DNA of 64,000 bases from Kibdelosporangium sp. MJ126-NF4 (GCF_000826545.1 NZ_CDME01000006.1:589063-653062), one strand, 5' to 3'. Positions 24,608 through 33,664 are shown, counted from the stretch's first letter. Numbers and translations are program-made. The notes: generated by a model from the letters alone, not told the origin.

Positions 24608-25740
24608 TGAAGGTCGTGTACGCCGGTCAGCAGCCGCCGGACGAGTGGGTCGCCTCGATCTTCCTCGCGGGACCGACACCTCGCCGTGACGACGTGCCGA
24701 GCTGGCGGCCGGAGGCGCTCGCCGAGATCGAGCGCCAATGGACACGGGACGGCACTCTTGTCGTGTTCGTCCCTGAGCCGCCGGACGGCACGCGTTATCC
24801 GTCGTACGACGACCAGATCGCCTGGGAGGAACGGTGGCTCGACGCGGCGGACGGCATCCTCTTCTGGGTGCCGAGGGAGATGTCCACGCTGCCGGGGCTG
24901 ACCACGAACATCGAGTTCGGCCGGTACGAGTCGTCCGGCCGCGTGGTGCTCGGCGCGCCGGAGACCGCGCAGCACGTGCGGTACATGCAGCACCACGCCA
25001 GGCAGCGCGGTGCCCGCGTGACGTCGACGTTGCCCGAGACGATCGCGGCGACGCTCGACCTGATCGGTGACGGCGCGTCCCGCAGCGGCGGAGAACGGTA
25101 CGTGCCGCTGCGCGCGTGGCGGATACCGACGTTCCACAACTGGCTGTCCGCGCAGCAGGAAGCTGGGAACGTCCTGCTGGGCGGCCGGTTGCTGTGGATC
25201 CACAAGGAGTTCCTGTGGGCGTTCCACGCGCGGATGCGGGTCGCGGCGGAGGACCGGGAGAAGCGCAACGAGATCGTGCTCGGCCGCCCGGACGTCGTGT
25301 CCATTGTGGCTTATCGACCCGGTGGGACCGTGCGGGAGAACGAGGTTGTGCTGGTTCGCGAGTTCCGGTCGCCGTCGTGTTCGGCGGACGGGTACGTCCG
25401 GGAACTGCCCGGCGGCGGGGTGCTGCGGGGGGAGCCGGTCGCGCAGGCCGTGCACGAGCTGGCGGAGGAGACCGGGCTGGCGGTCACGCCGGAGCGACTG
25501 CGCAAAAGCCAGGTGCGGCAGGTGATTGCCACACTGTCCGCGCATCGGGTGCATGTCTTCTGCGTCGAGCTGACCGAGAACGAGATCGCGCAGGTCCGGG
25601 ACAACCCCGGCCCGCACGGTGTCGCTGAGGATTCCGAGCGCACGTTCGTCGAAGTACGCACCTACGGGGAGATCCTCGACAACGGGCACGCGGACTGGGC
25701 GACGCTCGGTGTGCTCGCTTCGGTGTTCACCGCACTGTGA
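24607..25740 (+). CDS. fusion of nucleoside deoxyribosyltransferase-like and Nudix hydrolase domains
   Basis: A 377-residue protein. Residues 1-150 (IFLAGPTPRRDD, LFWVPREMSTLPGLTTNIEFG) are a nucleoside 2-deoxyribosyltransferase-like fold, where IFLAGP and the TN-E-G stretch line the nucleoside site. Residues 160-370 hold a Nudix domain with its box from G269 to about L291 (G-x5-E-x7-x-E-x2-EE-x-G-L). The box arginine before the first catalytic Glu is His (VHELAEETG). Nudix enzymes cleave nucleoside diphosphates linked to another moiety. The pairing suggests sanitising or salvaging modified nucleotides. Its last 14 bases overlap the convergent PASTA-like gene. Confidence 0.78.
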   Translation: MKVVYAGQQPPDEWVASIFLAGPTPRRDDVPSWRPEALAEIERQWTRDGTLVVFVPEPPDGTRYPSYDDQIAWEERWLDAADGILFWVPREMSTLPGLTTNIEFGRYESSGRVVLGAPETAQHVRYMQHHARQRGARVTSTLPETIAATLDLIGDGASRSGGERYVPLRAWRIPTFHNWLSAQQEAGNVLLGGRLLWIHKEFLWAFHARMRVAAEDREKRNEIVLGRPDVVSIVAYRPGGTVRENEVVLVREFRSPSCSADGYVRELPGGGVLRGEPVAQAVHELAEETGLAVTPERLRKSQVRQVIATLSAHRVHVFCVELTENEIAQVRDNPGPHGVAEDSERTFVEVRTYGEILDNGHADWATLGVLASVFTAL

Positions 25741-26023
25741 CGGTGATCCACGCGTCCAGTCCGACGGTCTGACCGGCGCCGTCGACCGAAATGACCGTCC
25801 ACTCAGGACGTGCGGTGGCCGAGCCGCCGATTTCCGACAGGTACATGATGTTGGCGAATCCCAGTCGCCGCAGCTGGTTGTCCGCCGCGACCGCGCTCTT
25901 GCCGGGCAGGTCACCGGGGACGGCCGACTGGGGTTTGCCGTCCTCGAAGAAGAAGGTCAGGAAGATCGCGGCCGCGGCGACAAGGCCCAACGCCCACGCC
26001 GCTGTCTTCGATTCCGTTGTCAT
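25727..26023 (-). CDS. small membrane-anchored protein with one PASTA-like domain
   Basis: A 98-residue protein with an N-terminal membrane helix (about 8-27, AAWALGLVAAAAIFLTFFF) and an external domain starting DLPGKSAVAADNQLRRLGF, which has the spacing of a PASTA repeat (D-L-x-G-x5-A-x2-L-x2-x-G-F). PASTA domains sense cell-wall muropeptides or beta-lactams in PknB-like kinases and PBPs; here no enzymatic partner is fused. The ATG at 26023 has GGAGGTGA upstream. The 3' end overlaps the Nudix gene by 14 bases. Confidence 0.68.
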   Translation of the reverse strand: MTTESKTAAWALGLVAAAAIFLTFFFEDGKPQSAVPGDLPGKSAVAADNQLRRLGFANIMYLSEIGGSATARPEWTVISVDGAGQTVGLDAWITVTVR

Positions 26024-26098
26024 ACCAACAGTCACCTCCGGACACCTGCTTGTAGCCGGTGCGCCGAAGTGTGTTACATAGGTAGCGCCGCTATACGT

Positions 26099-26554
26099 CT
26101 AACGATCACAGGCAGCGCCGTCCTGGTCGTCGTCGAGGTCGTCGCGGTAGCTCGGATGGCCGCGTCTCAACGGTGTCGCGCCGAAGAACCGCGCGGTCTC
26201 GCAGTCGGGGTAGTACCACGGGAAATCGGGGAGCGGGACGGTGACGGTCCACCTCGTCTGTGGTGGCGGGTCGTACCGGGGCTGCGGTGTCCTGGCCGGG
26301 GGCTTGTTCGACGACTGAGCCGGTTTGACCGGCGGCGGTGGCGGCGGAGGGGCGGTTGTGGTCCGCGTCACCGTGGTCGCGTCCATCGTCGGGTTCGCGA
26401 TGATCGGATTGCCGACCTCGGGCGGATACTCGACTGTCGTGAGCGGCTGGGAGACGAAACTGCTGCCGCTCGACGGGTCGTTGACCAGCACCGCGCCGAA
26501 GACCGCGACTGCGGCCACTCCTGCGGCGATCCAGTGCCACGGTCTGCCACCCAT
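26099..26554 (-). CDS. membrane-anchored proline-rich protein with Excalibur calcium-binding domain
   Basis: A 151-residue protein with one N-terminal membrane helix (about 8-24, WIAAGVAAVAVFGAVLV), a Thr- and Pro-rich linker with a run of prolines (residues ~70-115) and a C-terminal Excalibur domain (DCETARFFGATPLRRGHPSY, then DLDDDQDGAACDR). The DDDQDG loop resembles an EF-hand calcium loop. Excalibur domains are found on surface nucleases and cell-wall proteins. The ATG at 26554 gives a proper anchor; a longer open frame to 26722 overlaps the divergent polyprenyl synthase start and is not used. It lies 75 bases upstream of the PASTA-like gene on the same strand. Confidence 0.75.
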   Translation of the reverse strand: MGGRPWHWIAAGVAAVAVFGAVLVNDPSSGSSFVSQPLTTVEYPPEVGNPIIANPTMDATTVTRTTTAPPPPPPPVKPAQSSNKPPARTPQPRYDPPPQTRWTVTVPLPDFPWYYPDCETARFFGATPLRRGHPSYRDDLDDDQDGAACDR

Positions 26555-26694
26555 AGCTGTCCTAACCGGTTCGGCTACCGGACACATCCCCACCGGGGGT
26601 CCCAGTGTTACCGCGCGGATCTCCCTCCTGCGAGGGAGTGCCCTCGCTCCGCCGGTCGATGTGCCGGGACCCGGGTCGAAGCGACCGTGAACCC

Positions 26695-27705
26695 ATGAAC
26701 ACATCGACGGGGGCAAGGCCACGGGCCGCGAGCGCGGTCGTCGACGCGGTCGACGCCGAACTGGCGTCGGCCATGCGCGCCCAACTCGGCCAGGTCGAGA
26801 CCAGGCTGCGGGAAACGTTGCGGGACCCGGCCAACCAGTTCGTCGGCCAGGCCGCGACCCACCTGATCGAAGCCGGTGGCAAGCGGTTCCGCCCGATGAT
26901 GGTGTTGCTCGGCGCGCGATTCGGTGACCCGTGCGTGGAAAACGTGCTCGACGCGGCGGTTCTGGCCGAGCTGGTGCACGTGGCCACGCTGTACCACGAC
27001 GACGTGATGGACGAGGCGCGAGTGCGGCACGGCGCCGTCACCGCGAACACCAGGTGGGGCAACACGGTCGCCGTGCTGCTCGGCGACTACCTGCTTGCCA
27101 AGGCGGCGGAACTCGGCGCGGGACTCGGCGACACCGCACTGCGCCTGCAGATTCGTACGCTCGGCCGACTGATTCGCGGCCAGATGGCCGAAACGGTCGG
27201 CGTGCCCGCCCAGTGCGACCCGGTCGGGTACTGCCTGCGGGTGATGTCGGACAAGTCGGCCTCGCTGATCGCCATGTCGGCGCGGATCGGCGCACTGGTC
27301 GCCGGTGCGGACAGCCGGGTGGCCGACGCGCTGGAGGAGTACGGCGAACTGCTCGGCATGGCGTTCCAGATCTCCGACGACATCCTCGACATCGAGGCGA
27401 GCGAACGCGAACTCGGCAAGGCGCCGGGCACGGACCTGCGTGAGGGTATCGTCACCCTGCCCGTGCTGTACGCCATCGAGCACGACCCGAGCATCGCGGA
27501 CCTGGTCGCCGAGCCGATCACCGACGACGAACGCCGTGCCCGGGTGCTCGGCGTCCTGCGCGCGTCACCGGGCCTCGACCAGGCCAGGCAGGAAGCGGAC
27601 CGGCACGCCCAGCGCGCCAAGGACATCCTCAGCGACCTGCCCGCGATTCCCGCGCGCGAGGCGCTTTTCGCGCTGTGCGACTTCGTCACGTACCGGACTA
27701 CTTGA
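26695..27705 (+). CDS. polyprenyl diphosphate synthase
   Basis: A 336-residue all-helical trans-prenyltransferase. The first aspartate-rich motif DDVMD is at 102-106 and the second DDILD at 228-232, with GGKRFRP (61-67) binding isopentenyl diphosphate. The overall match is to the long-chain polyprenyl synthases that make the menaquinone side chain (GrcC1/Rv0562-like). The small residue composition before the first motif (VATLYHDD) is consistent with a long product. ATG at 26695 has only a weak Shine-Dalgarno sequence. Its last 8 bases overlap the convergent DUF1906 gene. Confidence 0.9.
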   Translation: MNTSTGARPRAASAVVDAVDAELASAMRAQLGQVETRLRETLRDPANQFVGQAATHLIEAGGKRFRPMMVLLGARFGDPCVENVLDAAVLAELVHVATLYHDDVMDEARVRHGAVTANTRWGNTVAVLLGDYLLAKAAELGAGLGDTALRLQIRTLGRLIRGQMAETVGVPAQCDPVGYCLRVMSDKSASLIAMSARIGALVAGADSRVADALEEYGELLGMAFQISDDILDIEASERELGKAPGTDLREGIVTLPVLYAIEHDPSIADLVAEPITDDERRARVLGVLRASPGLDQARQEADRHAQRAKDILSDLPAIPAREALFALCDFVTYRTT

Positions 27706-28780
27706 CCTCGAGGGTATTGCTGTCGATGTTGATCGTGACGCCGTTGTACGACTCGTCGTGGCCGCCGAGGAACTGGTGGATCCGCTGGCCCGCCCAGCGC
27801 CCGGCGGGCAGGAACCGGCCACCGTCCACATTCGCCTGACCGTTCCACCAGGCGAACCAGACGTGGTCCGGCCTGCTGTACGCCCGGTTGTCGTGGTTGC
27901 GGACCAGATCGGTGATCCCCGAGCTCGCGCTGCTGTACACGCCCGAGCGGTAGTTGCGCTCACGCAGCTGGTCGGACCAGCCGCTGAGGAACGCCATCAC
28001 GGCGGCGCTGCACGGCCCGTCGCCGATGTTGTACGCCTCCATGTCGTTGTAGATCACGGTTCCCGGGTCCATCCCGAGCTTCGAGGCCAGTGCGATGCCG
28101 TCCACCGCCGCCTCACGCCCCTGCCTGCGCGCGGTGTTCAGGTCGAGGTCGATCCGGTTGCGGAACGAGGTGCAGGGCGCCTGCAGGCCGACGTAGGTCG
28201 GGATCAGCCGCCAGCCCTTCTTGACCTGGGCGCCGACCCACGCGGGCGTGAGGTTGGGCTGTGCGCAGGCGCGGTGGATCCCGCCGATGTACACGCCGAC
28301 CGCCCGGAACTGTGAGCCGAGCCACGCGTCCATCGCCTGCTGCGACGGTGCCGCGCACGCGTCGAAGCCCAGTCCTGAGTAGACGCCGGGCTGGACGCTG
28401 CGGACCTTGGCCGCCTCGCTCGCCTCGTCGACCCGGGTGGCCAGCGCCGCGTACTTCTCGCCGCTCACGGTTACCCTGGTCCGCTCGCCGACGGGCTCGA
28501 TCAGCACCGCGTCCGTGGTCGGGCCGGTCCGGGCCTCGCAGCGCTGGTCAGGCCCGGGTTTGCCGAGGTAGACCGCGTTGCGGTCGAACCGGACGCACTG
28601 GGTCGGATCGGCCGTCAGGTCGATCACCGGCCAGTCGGCGGGCACAGTCAGTTCGTGGCCGCGGTAATCGACCACCCGCTCCGCGGTGCCGATCTTTCCG
28701 GGGCCGGGCGCGGCGGTGGCCGGGCTGGTCAGTGCCGCAGCGAGCGTGATCACGCCCACAGCAGCGATCGACGCACGCAT
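27698..28780 (-). CDS. secreted DUF1906 glycoside-hydrolase-like protein
   Basis: A 360-residue exported protein. The signal peptide MRASIAAVGVITLAAALTSP ends near ATAAPG. The mature part has an N-terminal region of about 110 residues and a C-terminal DUF1906 TIM-barrel-like domain (VYIGGIHRACAQPNLTPAW, LIPTYVGLQAPC, IYNDMEAYN, GVYSSASSGITDL, WFAWWNG). Rv2525c is a Tat-exported member that influences cell-wall composition. The acidic YNDMEAY stretch occupies a barrel strand end where GH25-like enzymes keep catalytic acids. ATG at 28780 follows GGAAGTGA. The 3' end overlaps the polyprenyl synthase gene by 8 bases. Confidence 0.84.
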   Translation of the reverse strand: MRASIAAVGVITLAAALTSPATAAPGPGKIGTAERVVDYRGHELTVPADWPVIDLTADPTQCVRFDRNAVYLGKPGPDQRCEARTGPTTDAVLIEPVGERTRVTVSGEKYAALATRVDEASEAAKVRSVQPGVYSGLGFDACAAPSQQAMDAWLGSQFRAVGVYIGGIHRACAQPNLTPAWVGAQVKKGWRLIPTYVGLQAPCTSFRNRIDLDLNTARRQGREAAVDGIALASKLGMDPGTVIYNDMEAYNIGDGPCSAAVMAFLSGWSDQLRERNYRSGVYSSASSGITDLVRNHDNRAYSRPDHVWFAWWNGQANVDGGRFLPAGRWAGQRIHQFLGGHDESYNGVTINIDSNTLEVK

Positions 28781-28889
28781 GCAGATCACTTCCCGATAGT
28801 CACTCTCCGTGTATGTCTGGGGCCATCTTCGGTGATCTCCACGACCTCGGCCACTCGAAAGTCCTAGTCACGTGTAACCATCCCCCGCG

Positions 28890-29639
28890 ATGACTCCCCT
28901 CGAGGCAAGCCTGGTCGCGGTGGCGGGCGTGTGCGCCGGTGCGATCAACACGGTGGTCGGCTCCGGAACGCTGATCACCTTTCCGGTGCTGCTCGCGCTC
29001 GGCTATCCGCCGGTGGTGGCCAACGCGTCCAACAGCATCGGGCTGGTGCCGGGGGGCATCACCGGGGCGTTCGGCTACCGCAGCGAACTCACCGGGCAGC
29101 GCAAGCGTTTGCTTCGCCTGGGCGGGGCGTCGATGCTCGGCGGCGTCATCGGCGCGTTGCTCCTGCTCGTGCTGCACCCGGACGTGTTCGAGACGGCCGT
29201 CCCGATCCTGATCGTGATCGCGTTGCTCCTGGTCGTGCTGCAGCCGTGGCTGTCGCGCAAACTCGCTTCGATGGAACGCAAGGAGCACGGCGGCGCGGGT
29301 GCTGTCGCCGCGACGTTCGGCGCGGGCATCTACGGCGGCTACTTCGGCGCCGCACAGGGCGTTCTGCTCGTCGGCATGCTCGGCATCCTGATCGACGAAC
29401 GGCTGCAACGGCTCAACGCGCTCAAGAACGTGCTCACCGCGGGCGTCAACCTGGTCGCGGGCATCGTCTTCGTGGCGATCGCGGAGATCGACTGGCAGGT
29501 CGTGCTGCTGATCGCGGCAGGCTCGACCGTCGGCGGCATCCTCGGAGCCAAGATCGGCCGGAGGCTGCCGCCGACGGTGCTGCGCGGGGTGATCGTCGTG
29601 GTCGGGCTGGTCGCCGTGACGAAGCTGCTTATCGACTGA
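28890..29639 (+). CDS. TauE/SafE family sulfite/anion permease
   Basis: A 249-residue membrane protein with about seven or eight hydrophobic segments in two repeats: AGAINTVVGSGTLITFPVLL opens the first, GIYGGYFGAAQGVLLVGML the second. Both glycine-rich blocks are typical of TauE/SafE (DUF81) permeases that export sulfite, sulfoacetate or other organosulfur anions. There is no clear Shine-Dalgarno site before the ATG. The end overlaps the convergent hisC2-like gene by 11 bases. Confidence 0.87.
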   Translation: MTPLEASLVAVAGVCAGAINTVVGSGTLITFPVLLALGYPPVVANASNSIGLVPGGITGAFGYRSELTGQRKRLLRLGGASMLGGVIGALLLLVLHPDVFETAVPILIVIALLLVVLQPWLSRKLASMERKEHGGAGAVAATFGAGIYGGYFGAAQGVLLVGMLGILIDERLQRLNALKNVLTAGVNLVAGIVFVAIAEIDWQVVLLIAAGSTVGGILGAKIGRRLPPTVLRGVIVVVGLVAVTKLLID

Positions 29640-30699
29640 ACGACTTCGCCGCCGCGAGGAAAGCGTCGTTCTCCTCGGCGGTGCTGACCGTCACCCGCGC
29701 GCCGTCACCGGCGAACGCGCGCACCACGATCTTGTTCTCCATGCAGTGCTCGTTGAACTCGGCCGTCCGCTCGCCCAGCGGCAGCCACACGAAGTTCGCC
29801 TGCGTCTCCGGCACCTCGAAGCCCGCGGCGATCAGCTCGTCGCGCACGCGGACACGCTCGTTCCTGATTTCGCGCACCCGCTCGAACAGCTCCTGCTCCG
29901 CATCGAGTGACGCGATGGCGGCCGCTTGGGCGAGGTGGTTGACGCTGAATGGCAGATAGACCTTACGAACAGTGGAGGTGATTTCCTCCGACGCCGCGCA
30001 GTACCCGACTCGCAGACCGGCCAAGCCGTACGCCTTGGAGAACGTGCGCAGCACCGCGATGTTCTCGCGTTCGCGGACGTAGTCGACGCCGTTGATCGCC
30101 TCCGGGTCGGTGACGAACTCGAAGTACGCCTCGTCCAGCACCACCAGCACGTTCGGCGGCACGGAGTCGAGGAACCGGTCCAGCTCGGCCTTGCGCACGA
30201 GCGTCCCGGTCGGGTTGTTCGGCGAGCACACGAACACCAGCCGCGTCCGGTCGGTGATCGCGGCGGCCATCGCGTCGAGGTCGAGGGCGTGGTCGCCGGT
30301 CAACGGCACGCGGACCTGCTGCGCGCCGACGATCTGCGTCACGATCGGGTACGCCTCGAACGACCGCCAGCCGAAAATCACCTCGTCGCGCTCGGTGCAG
30401 GTGGACTGGATCAGCAGCTGGCACAGGCTGACCGAGCCACAGCCGACCGAGATCTGCGTCTCGGGCACACCGAGTTTGGCTGCCAGCCGCGAGGTCAGCT
30501 CGGCCGCGCCGGTGTCGGGGTAGCGGTGGGCCTGCAGGGCCGCGTCCGCGATCGCCTCGGCCACACTCGGCAACGGCCCGGCCGGGACCTCGTTGCTGGC
30601 CAGCTTGATCGCGCCGGGGATCGTCCTACCAGGCACGTAGGGCGGCAGGCCGGCCAGATCGGCCCTCGGCCGGACGTTGATCACTTCGGGTTCACGCAC
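29629..30699 (-). CDS. histidinol-phosphate/aromatic aminotransferase (HisC2/Pat)
   Basis: A 356-residue class I/II PLP-dependent transaminase. SPNNPTGT at 159-166, D189 in VVLDEAYFEF and the Schiff-base lysine K222 in RTFSKAYGLAGLR are all present. It converts histidinol phosphate or aromatic amino acids. The N-terminal VRPRADLAGLPPYVPGR is characteristic of actinobacterial HisC2/Pat (Rv3772-like), which mainly acts on aromatic substrates. The start is GTG at 30699, with no strong Shine-Dalgarno sequence. It stands alone, away from other his genes. Confidence 0.9.
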   Translation of the reverse strand: MREPEVINVRPRADLAGLPPYVPGRTIPGAIKLASNEVPAGPLPSVAEAIADAALQAHRYPDTGAAELTSRLAAKLGVPETQISVGCGSVSLCQLLIQSTCTERDEVIFGWRSFEAYPIVTQIVGAQQVRVPLTGDHALDLDAMAAAITDRTRLVFVCSPNNPTGTLVRKAELDRFLDSVPPNVLVVLDEAYFEFVTDPEAINGVDYVRERENIAVLRTFSKAYGLAGLRVGYCAASEEITSTVRKVYLPFSVNHLAQAAAIASLDAEQELFERVREIRNERVRVRDELIAAGFEVPETQANFVWLPLGERTAEFNEHCMENKIVVRAFAGDGARVTVSTAEENDAFLAAAKSFSR

Positions 30700-30851
30700 A
30701 CCCGAAACGGTAGCTCGACCACCCCCGCCGCGGCGGCACAGTTTGGACTCGGGAGGCGATATTCCGGGCCCTTGCTGGACGGTCTATCGTGATTGGCTCG
30801 TCTGTTTGGTCACGTTGACTGATGTTCACCCCTACGTGATTGGGTGGAGCC

Positions 30852-31523
30852 ATGACCGAAACACGCACGGAGGAGTTCCGGCTCAAGGACGGCCGGTCGG
30901 CAGTGCTGACCGTCGCCGAGCCGGAACAGGTGATCCGCGGCGGCCTGGTGGTTCTGCACGAGGCCGGCGGCGTCACCGACACAGTGCGCCTGCTGGCAAG
31001 CTCGCTCGCCGCCGAAGGGTGGCTCGCGGTGGCCCCACACCTCTATCACGAGGCGTTGCCGCAGGAAGAACAGGTCAGACAGCTCACCGGCGACTCGGTG
31101 CTCGCCGACACCGACATCGCCTTCGCCGTGCTCGCCGAGCGTGGCATCACCGCCGACCTGATGGGCGTGGTCGGTTTCGACCTCGGCGCCACCGCGGCCA
31201 TGGTGGTCGCCGCCAAACGGTCCATCGGCGCGGCCGTGAGCGTCGGCGCGGCAGGCATCGTCCAGCCCATCTCCGCCGCCTTACCGCCGCTCGTGGAGAT
31301 CGCGGGCGACCTGAAGTGCCCGTGGCTGGGCATCTACGGCGACCAGGACGACGTGATCGACCCCAGCGAGGTGGAGAAGCTGCGGGACGCGTCGGTCGGC
31401 GCGGGCGTGGCCACCAACGTCATCCGCTACCCGGGCGCCGGGCACCGGTTCGACTCCGACCCCGGGGCCGCGACCGAGGCGTGGCACAGGACCCTCAACT
31501 GGTTCGACGCGCACCTGCGGTAG
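30852..31523 (+). CDS. dienelactone-hydrolase-like alpha/beta hydrolase with Asp at the nucleophile position
   Basis: A 223-residue alpha/beta hydrolase of the dienelactone hydrolase family. The nucleophile elbow, normally G-x-C-x-G, reads GFDLG, so D110 replaces cysteine. The other triad members are visible as D in YGDQDDVID and H in GAGHRFD. The N-terminal VVLHEAGGVTD forms the oxyanion region. An aspartate nucleophile occurs in dehalogenases and epoxide hydrolases, but in this subfamily it may also mean loss of activity. The ATG at 30852 follows GGTGGAG. The acetoacetyl-CoA synthetase gene begins 35 bases after the stop. Confidence 0.8.
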   Translation: MTETRTEEFRLKDGRSAVLTVAEPEQVIRGGLVVLHEAGGVTDTVRLLASSLAAEGWLAVAPHLYHEALPQEEQVRQLTGDSVLADTDIAFAVLAERGITADLMGVVGFDLGATAAMVVAAKRSIGAAVSVGAAGIVQPISAALPPLVEIAGDLKCPWLGIYGDQDDVIDPSEVEKLRDASVGAGVATNVIRYPGAGHRFDSDPGAATEAWHRTLNWFDAHLR

Positions 31524-31558
31524 GTGGTTTCCGGGGCGGCCATGAGCTAAGAAAGGGC

Positions 31559-33508
31559 ATGACCACCCCAGAGTTGCTGTGGCAGCCGGACCCCGCCGCC
31601 GAGACCCGGCTGGCGGAGTTCCGTGCCTGGTTGCGTGCCAACCGTGATCTCGACCTGCCCGACTACGACGCGTTGTGGCGCTGGTCGACCACGGACCTGG
31701 CGGGCTTCTGGGGCGCGCTGGCCGAGTTCCTCGGAGTGATCTTCCACTCGCCGCCCACCGAGGTGCTCGGCTCCGCCGAGATGCCCGGCGCCACCTGGTT
31801 CCCCGGCGCGACGCTGAACTACGCCGAGCAGGCACTCACCGGACAACCGGCCGACGACCTCGCCGTGGTCTTCCACCGCGAGGACGGCAAAGCGGCGCAC
31901 CTGACCTACGGGAAACTGCGCACCCAGGTCGCGGCCATCCGGGCCGCACTGGTGTCACTGGGTGTGAAACGCGGCGACCGGGTGGTCGCGCTCGCGCCCA
32001 ACAGCCCGGAAACGCTGGTGGCCTTCCTCGCCACCGCCAGCCTCGGCGCGACCTGGTCGTCCTGCTCCCCGGACTTCGGGCCACGCGCGATCGCCGACCG
32101 GTTCACCCAGATCGAGCCGGTCGTGCTGGTCGCCGTGAACGGCTACGTCTACGGCGGCCGCTCGTTCGACATCCGCCCCACGATCGACACCCTCCGCGCG
32201 GACATCCCCAGCCTGCGCGCCACCATCCTGATCGACTACCTCGACAACGACGCCACCCTGCCGGACACCGTGCCGTGGTCGACGCTGCTGGAGACACAGG
32301 CGGCGCTGGAGTTCGAGGCGGTGCCGTTCGACCACCCGCTGTGGGTGCTGTACTCGTCAGGCACGACCGGCCTGCCGAAGGGAATCGTGCAGGGCCACGG
32401 CGGAATCGTGGTCGAACACCTCAAAATGCTCGCCCTGCAGAGCGACCTCGGACCAGGCGAGCGGTTCTTCTGGTTCACCACCACCGGCTGGATGATGTGG
32501 AACTTCCTCGTCTCCGGCCTGATGGTCGGCTGCACGATCGTGCTCTACGACGGGAACCCCGGCCACCCGGACCTCACGGTGCTGTGGCGGCTGGCCGAAC
32601 AACACCAGGTCACCTACTTCGGCACCTCCGCGCCGTACATCCAGTCCTGTCTGAAAAAGGACATCAAACCGGCGGCCCTGTACGACCTCACCGCACTGCG
32701 CGCGATCGGCGCGACCGGCGCCCCGCTGACACCCGAAGGCTTCCGCTGGCTCGTCGACGAAATCGGCGCTGACGTCCAGATCTGCTCCGTCTCCGGCGGA
32801 ACCGACCTCTGCACGGCGTTCGTCGCAGCAGCCCCCGAAGTCCCCGTCTGGCTCGGCGAACTGTCCTGCCGGGCACTCGGAGCGGCGGTGGCGGCGTACG
32901 ACGACGACGGCAAGGAAGTGATCGACGAAGTCGGCGAACTCGTGATCACCCAGCCGATGCCGTCGATGCCCGTGTCGTTCTGGAACGACCCGGACGGCGA
33001 AAAACTGGCATCGTCCTACTTCGAGCAGTACCCCGGCATCTGGCGACACGGCGACTGGATCAGGATCACCCAGCGCGGCTCAGCCGTGATCTACGGCCGC
33101 AGCGACTCCACCCTGAACAGAGGCGGAGTCCGGATGGGCACCAGCGAGTTCTACCGCGTGGTGGAGAGCTACCCGGAGGTCGCGGACTCCCTTGTGATCG
33201 ACACCACGGCAGTCGGCCACCCCGAAGGCGAACTGCTCTGCTTCCTCGTCCTCACCCCCGCGACAACATTGGCCGACCTCGAACCCCGCCTGAAAGCCGA
33301 GCTCAGGACAGCCCTCTCACCCCGGCACGTGCCCAACAAGTTCATCCAGGTCACCGAGGTCCCGAGGACCCTCAACGGCAAGAAATGCGAGGTCCCGGTC
33401 AAGAAGATCCTCGCAGGAGCAGACCCCGACAAGGCCGTGAGCAGGGACGCCCTCGCCAACCCCGCCGCACTGGACCCCTTCGTCGCACTGGCACGGAAGG
33501 ACGAATGA
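31559..33508 (+). CDS. acetoacetyl-CoA synthetase
   Basis: A 649-residue acyl-adenylating enzyme. The N-terminal part (LNYAEQAL, FWGALAEFLGVIFHSPP) is the acetyl-CoA synthetase leader. SSGTTGLPKG at 266-275 binds ATP, TTTGWMMWN is typical of acetoacetate rather than acetate enzymes, and GRSDSTLNRGGVRMGTSEFY lies near 520-540. The adenylation lysine region NGKKCEVPVKK near the C-terminus is intact. It activates acetoacetate to acetoacetyl-CoA in the cytosol. ATG at 31559 (MTTPELLWQP) follows GAAAGG; a longer open frame overlapping the hydrolase gene is an artefact. It is probably co-transcribed with that gene. Confidence 0.92.
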   Translation: MTTPELLWQPDPAAETRLAEFRAWLRANRDLDLPDYDALWRWSTTDLAGFWGALAEFLGVIFHSPPTEVLGSAEMPGATWFPGATLNYAEQALTGQPADDLAVVFHREDGKAAHLTYGKLRTQVAAIRAALVSLGVKRGDRVVALAPNSPETLVAFLATASLGATWSSCSPDFGPRAIADRFTQIEPVVLVAVNGYVYGGRSFDIRPTIDTLRADIPSLRATILIDYLDNDATLPDTVPWSTLLETQAALEFEAVPFDHPLWVLYSSGTTGLPKGIVQGHGGIVVEHLKMLALQSDLGPGERFFWFTTTGWMMWNFLVSGLMVGCTIVLYDGNPGHPDLTVLWRLAEQHQVTYFGTSAPYIQSCLKKDIKPAALYDLTALRAIGATGAPLTPEGFRWLVDEIGADVQICSVSGGTDLCTAFVAAAPEVPVWLGELSCRALGAAVAAYDDDGKEVIDEVGELVITQPMPSMPVSFWNDPDGEKLASSYFEQYPGIWRHGDWIRITQRGSAVIYGRSDSTLNRGGVRMGTSEFYRVVESYPEVADSLVIDTTAVGHPEGELLCFLVLTPATTLADLEPRLKAELRTALSPRHVPNKFIQVTEVPRTLNGKKCEVPVKKILAGADPDKAVSRDALANPAALDPFVALARKDE

Positions 33509-33529
33509 GGGGGTGGCTGCACGACCCCC
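33509..33529 (+). terminator. possible terminator of the acetoacetyl-CoA synthetase gene
   Basis: GGGGGT and ACCCCC form a 6-bp stem immediately after the stop codon. No T-run follows, so it is weak. Confidence 0.35.
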
Positions 33530-33575
33530 ACGGGACCCTGTAGTACAGTTTTCGACGAAGCGGCCGAGGGCCCCG

Positions 33576-33664
33576 GGAGGCTTCGCCTAGTCTGGTCTAT
33601 GGCGCCGCACTGCTAATGCGGTTGGGGATAACACCCCTCCCGGGTTCAAATCCCGGAGCCTCCG
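33576..33664 (+). tRNA. tRNA-Ser(GCU)
   Basis: An 89-base class II tRNA. The acceptor GGAGGCT pairs with AGCCTCC, discriminator G. The anticodon stem is CCGCA/TGCGG with loop CTGCTAA (anticodon GCT), followed by a long variable arm and T-arm CCGGG-TTCAAAT-CCCGG. CCA is not encoded. Confidence 0.96.

Noticed and set aside
30677..31558. Extended N-terminus of acetoacetyl-CoA synthetase running over the hydrolase gene
   Set aside because: The upstream sequence is Arg/Gly-rich shadow coding of the hydrolase, while MTTPELLWQP has a proper start and family-like N-terminus.
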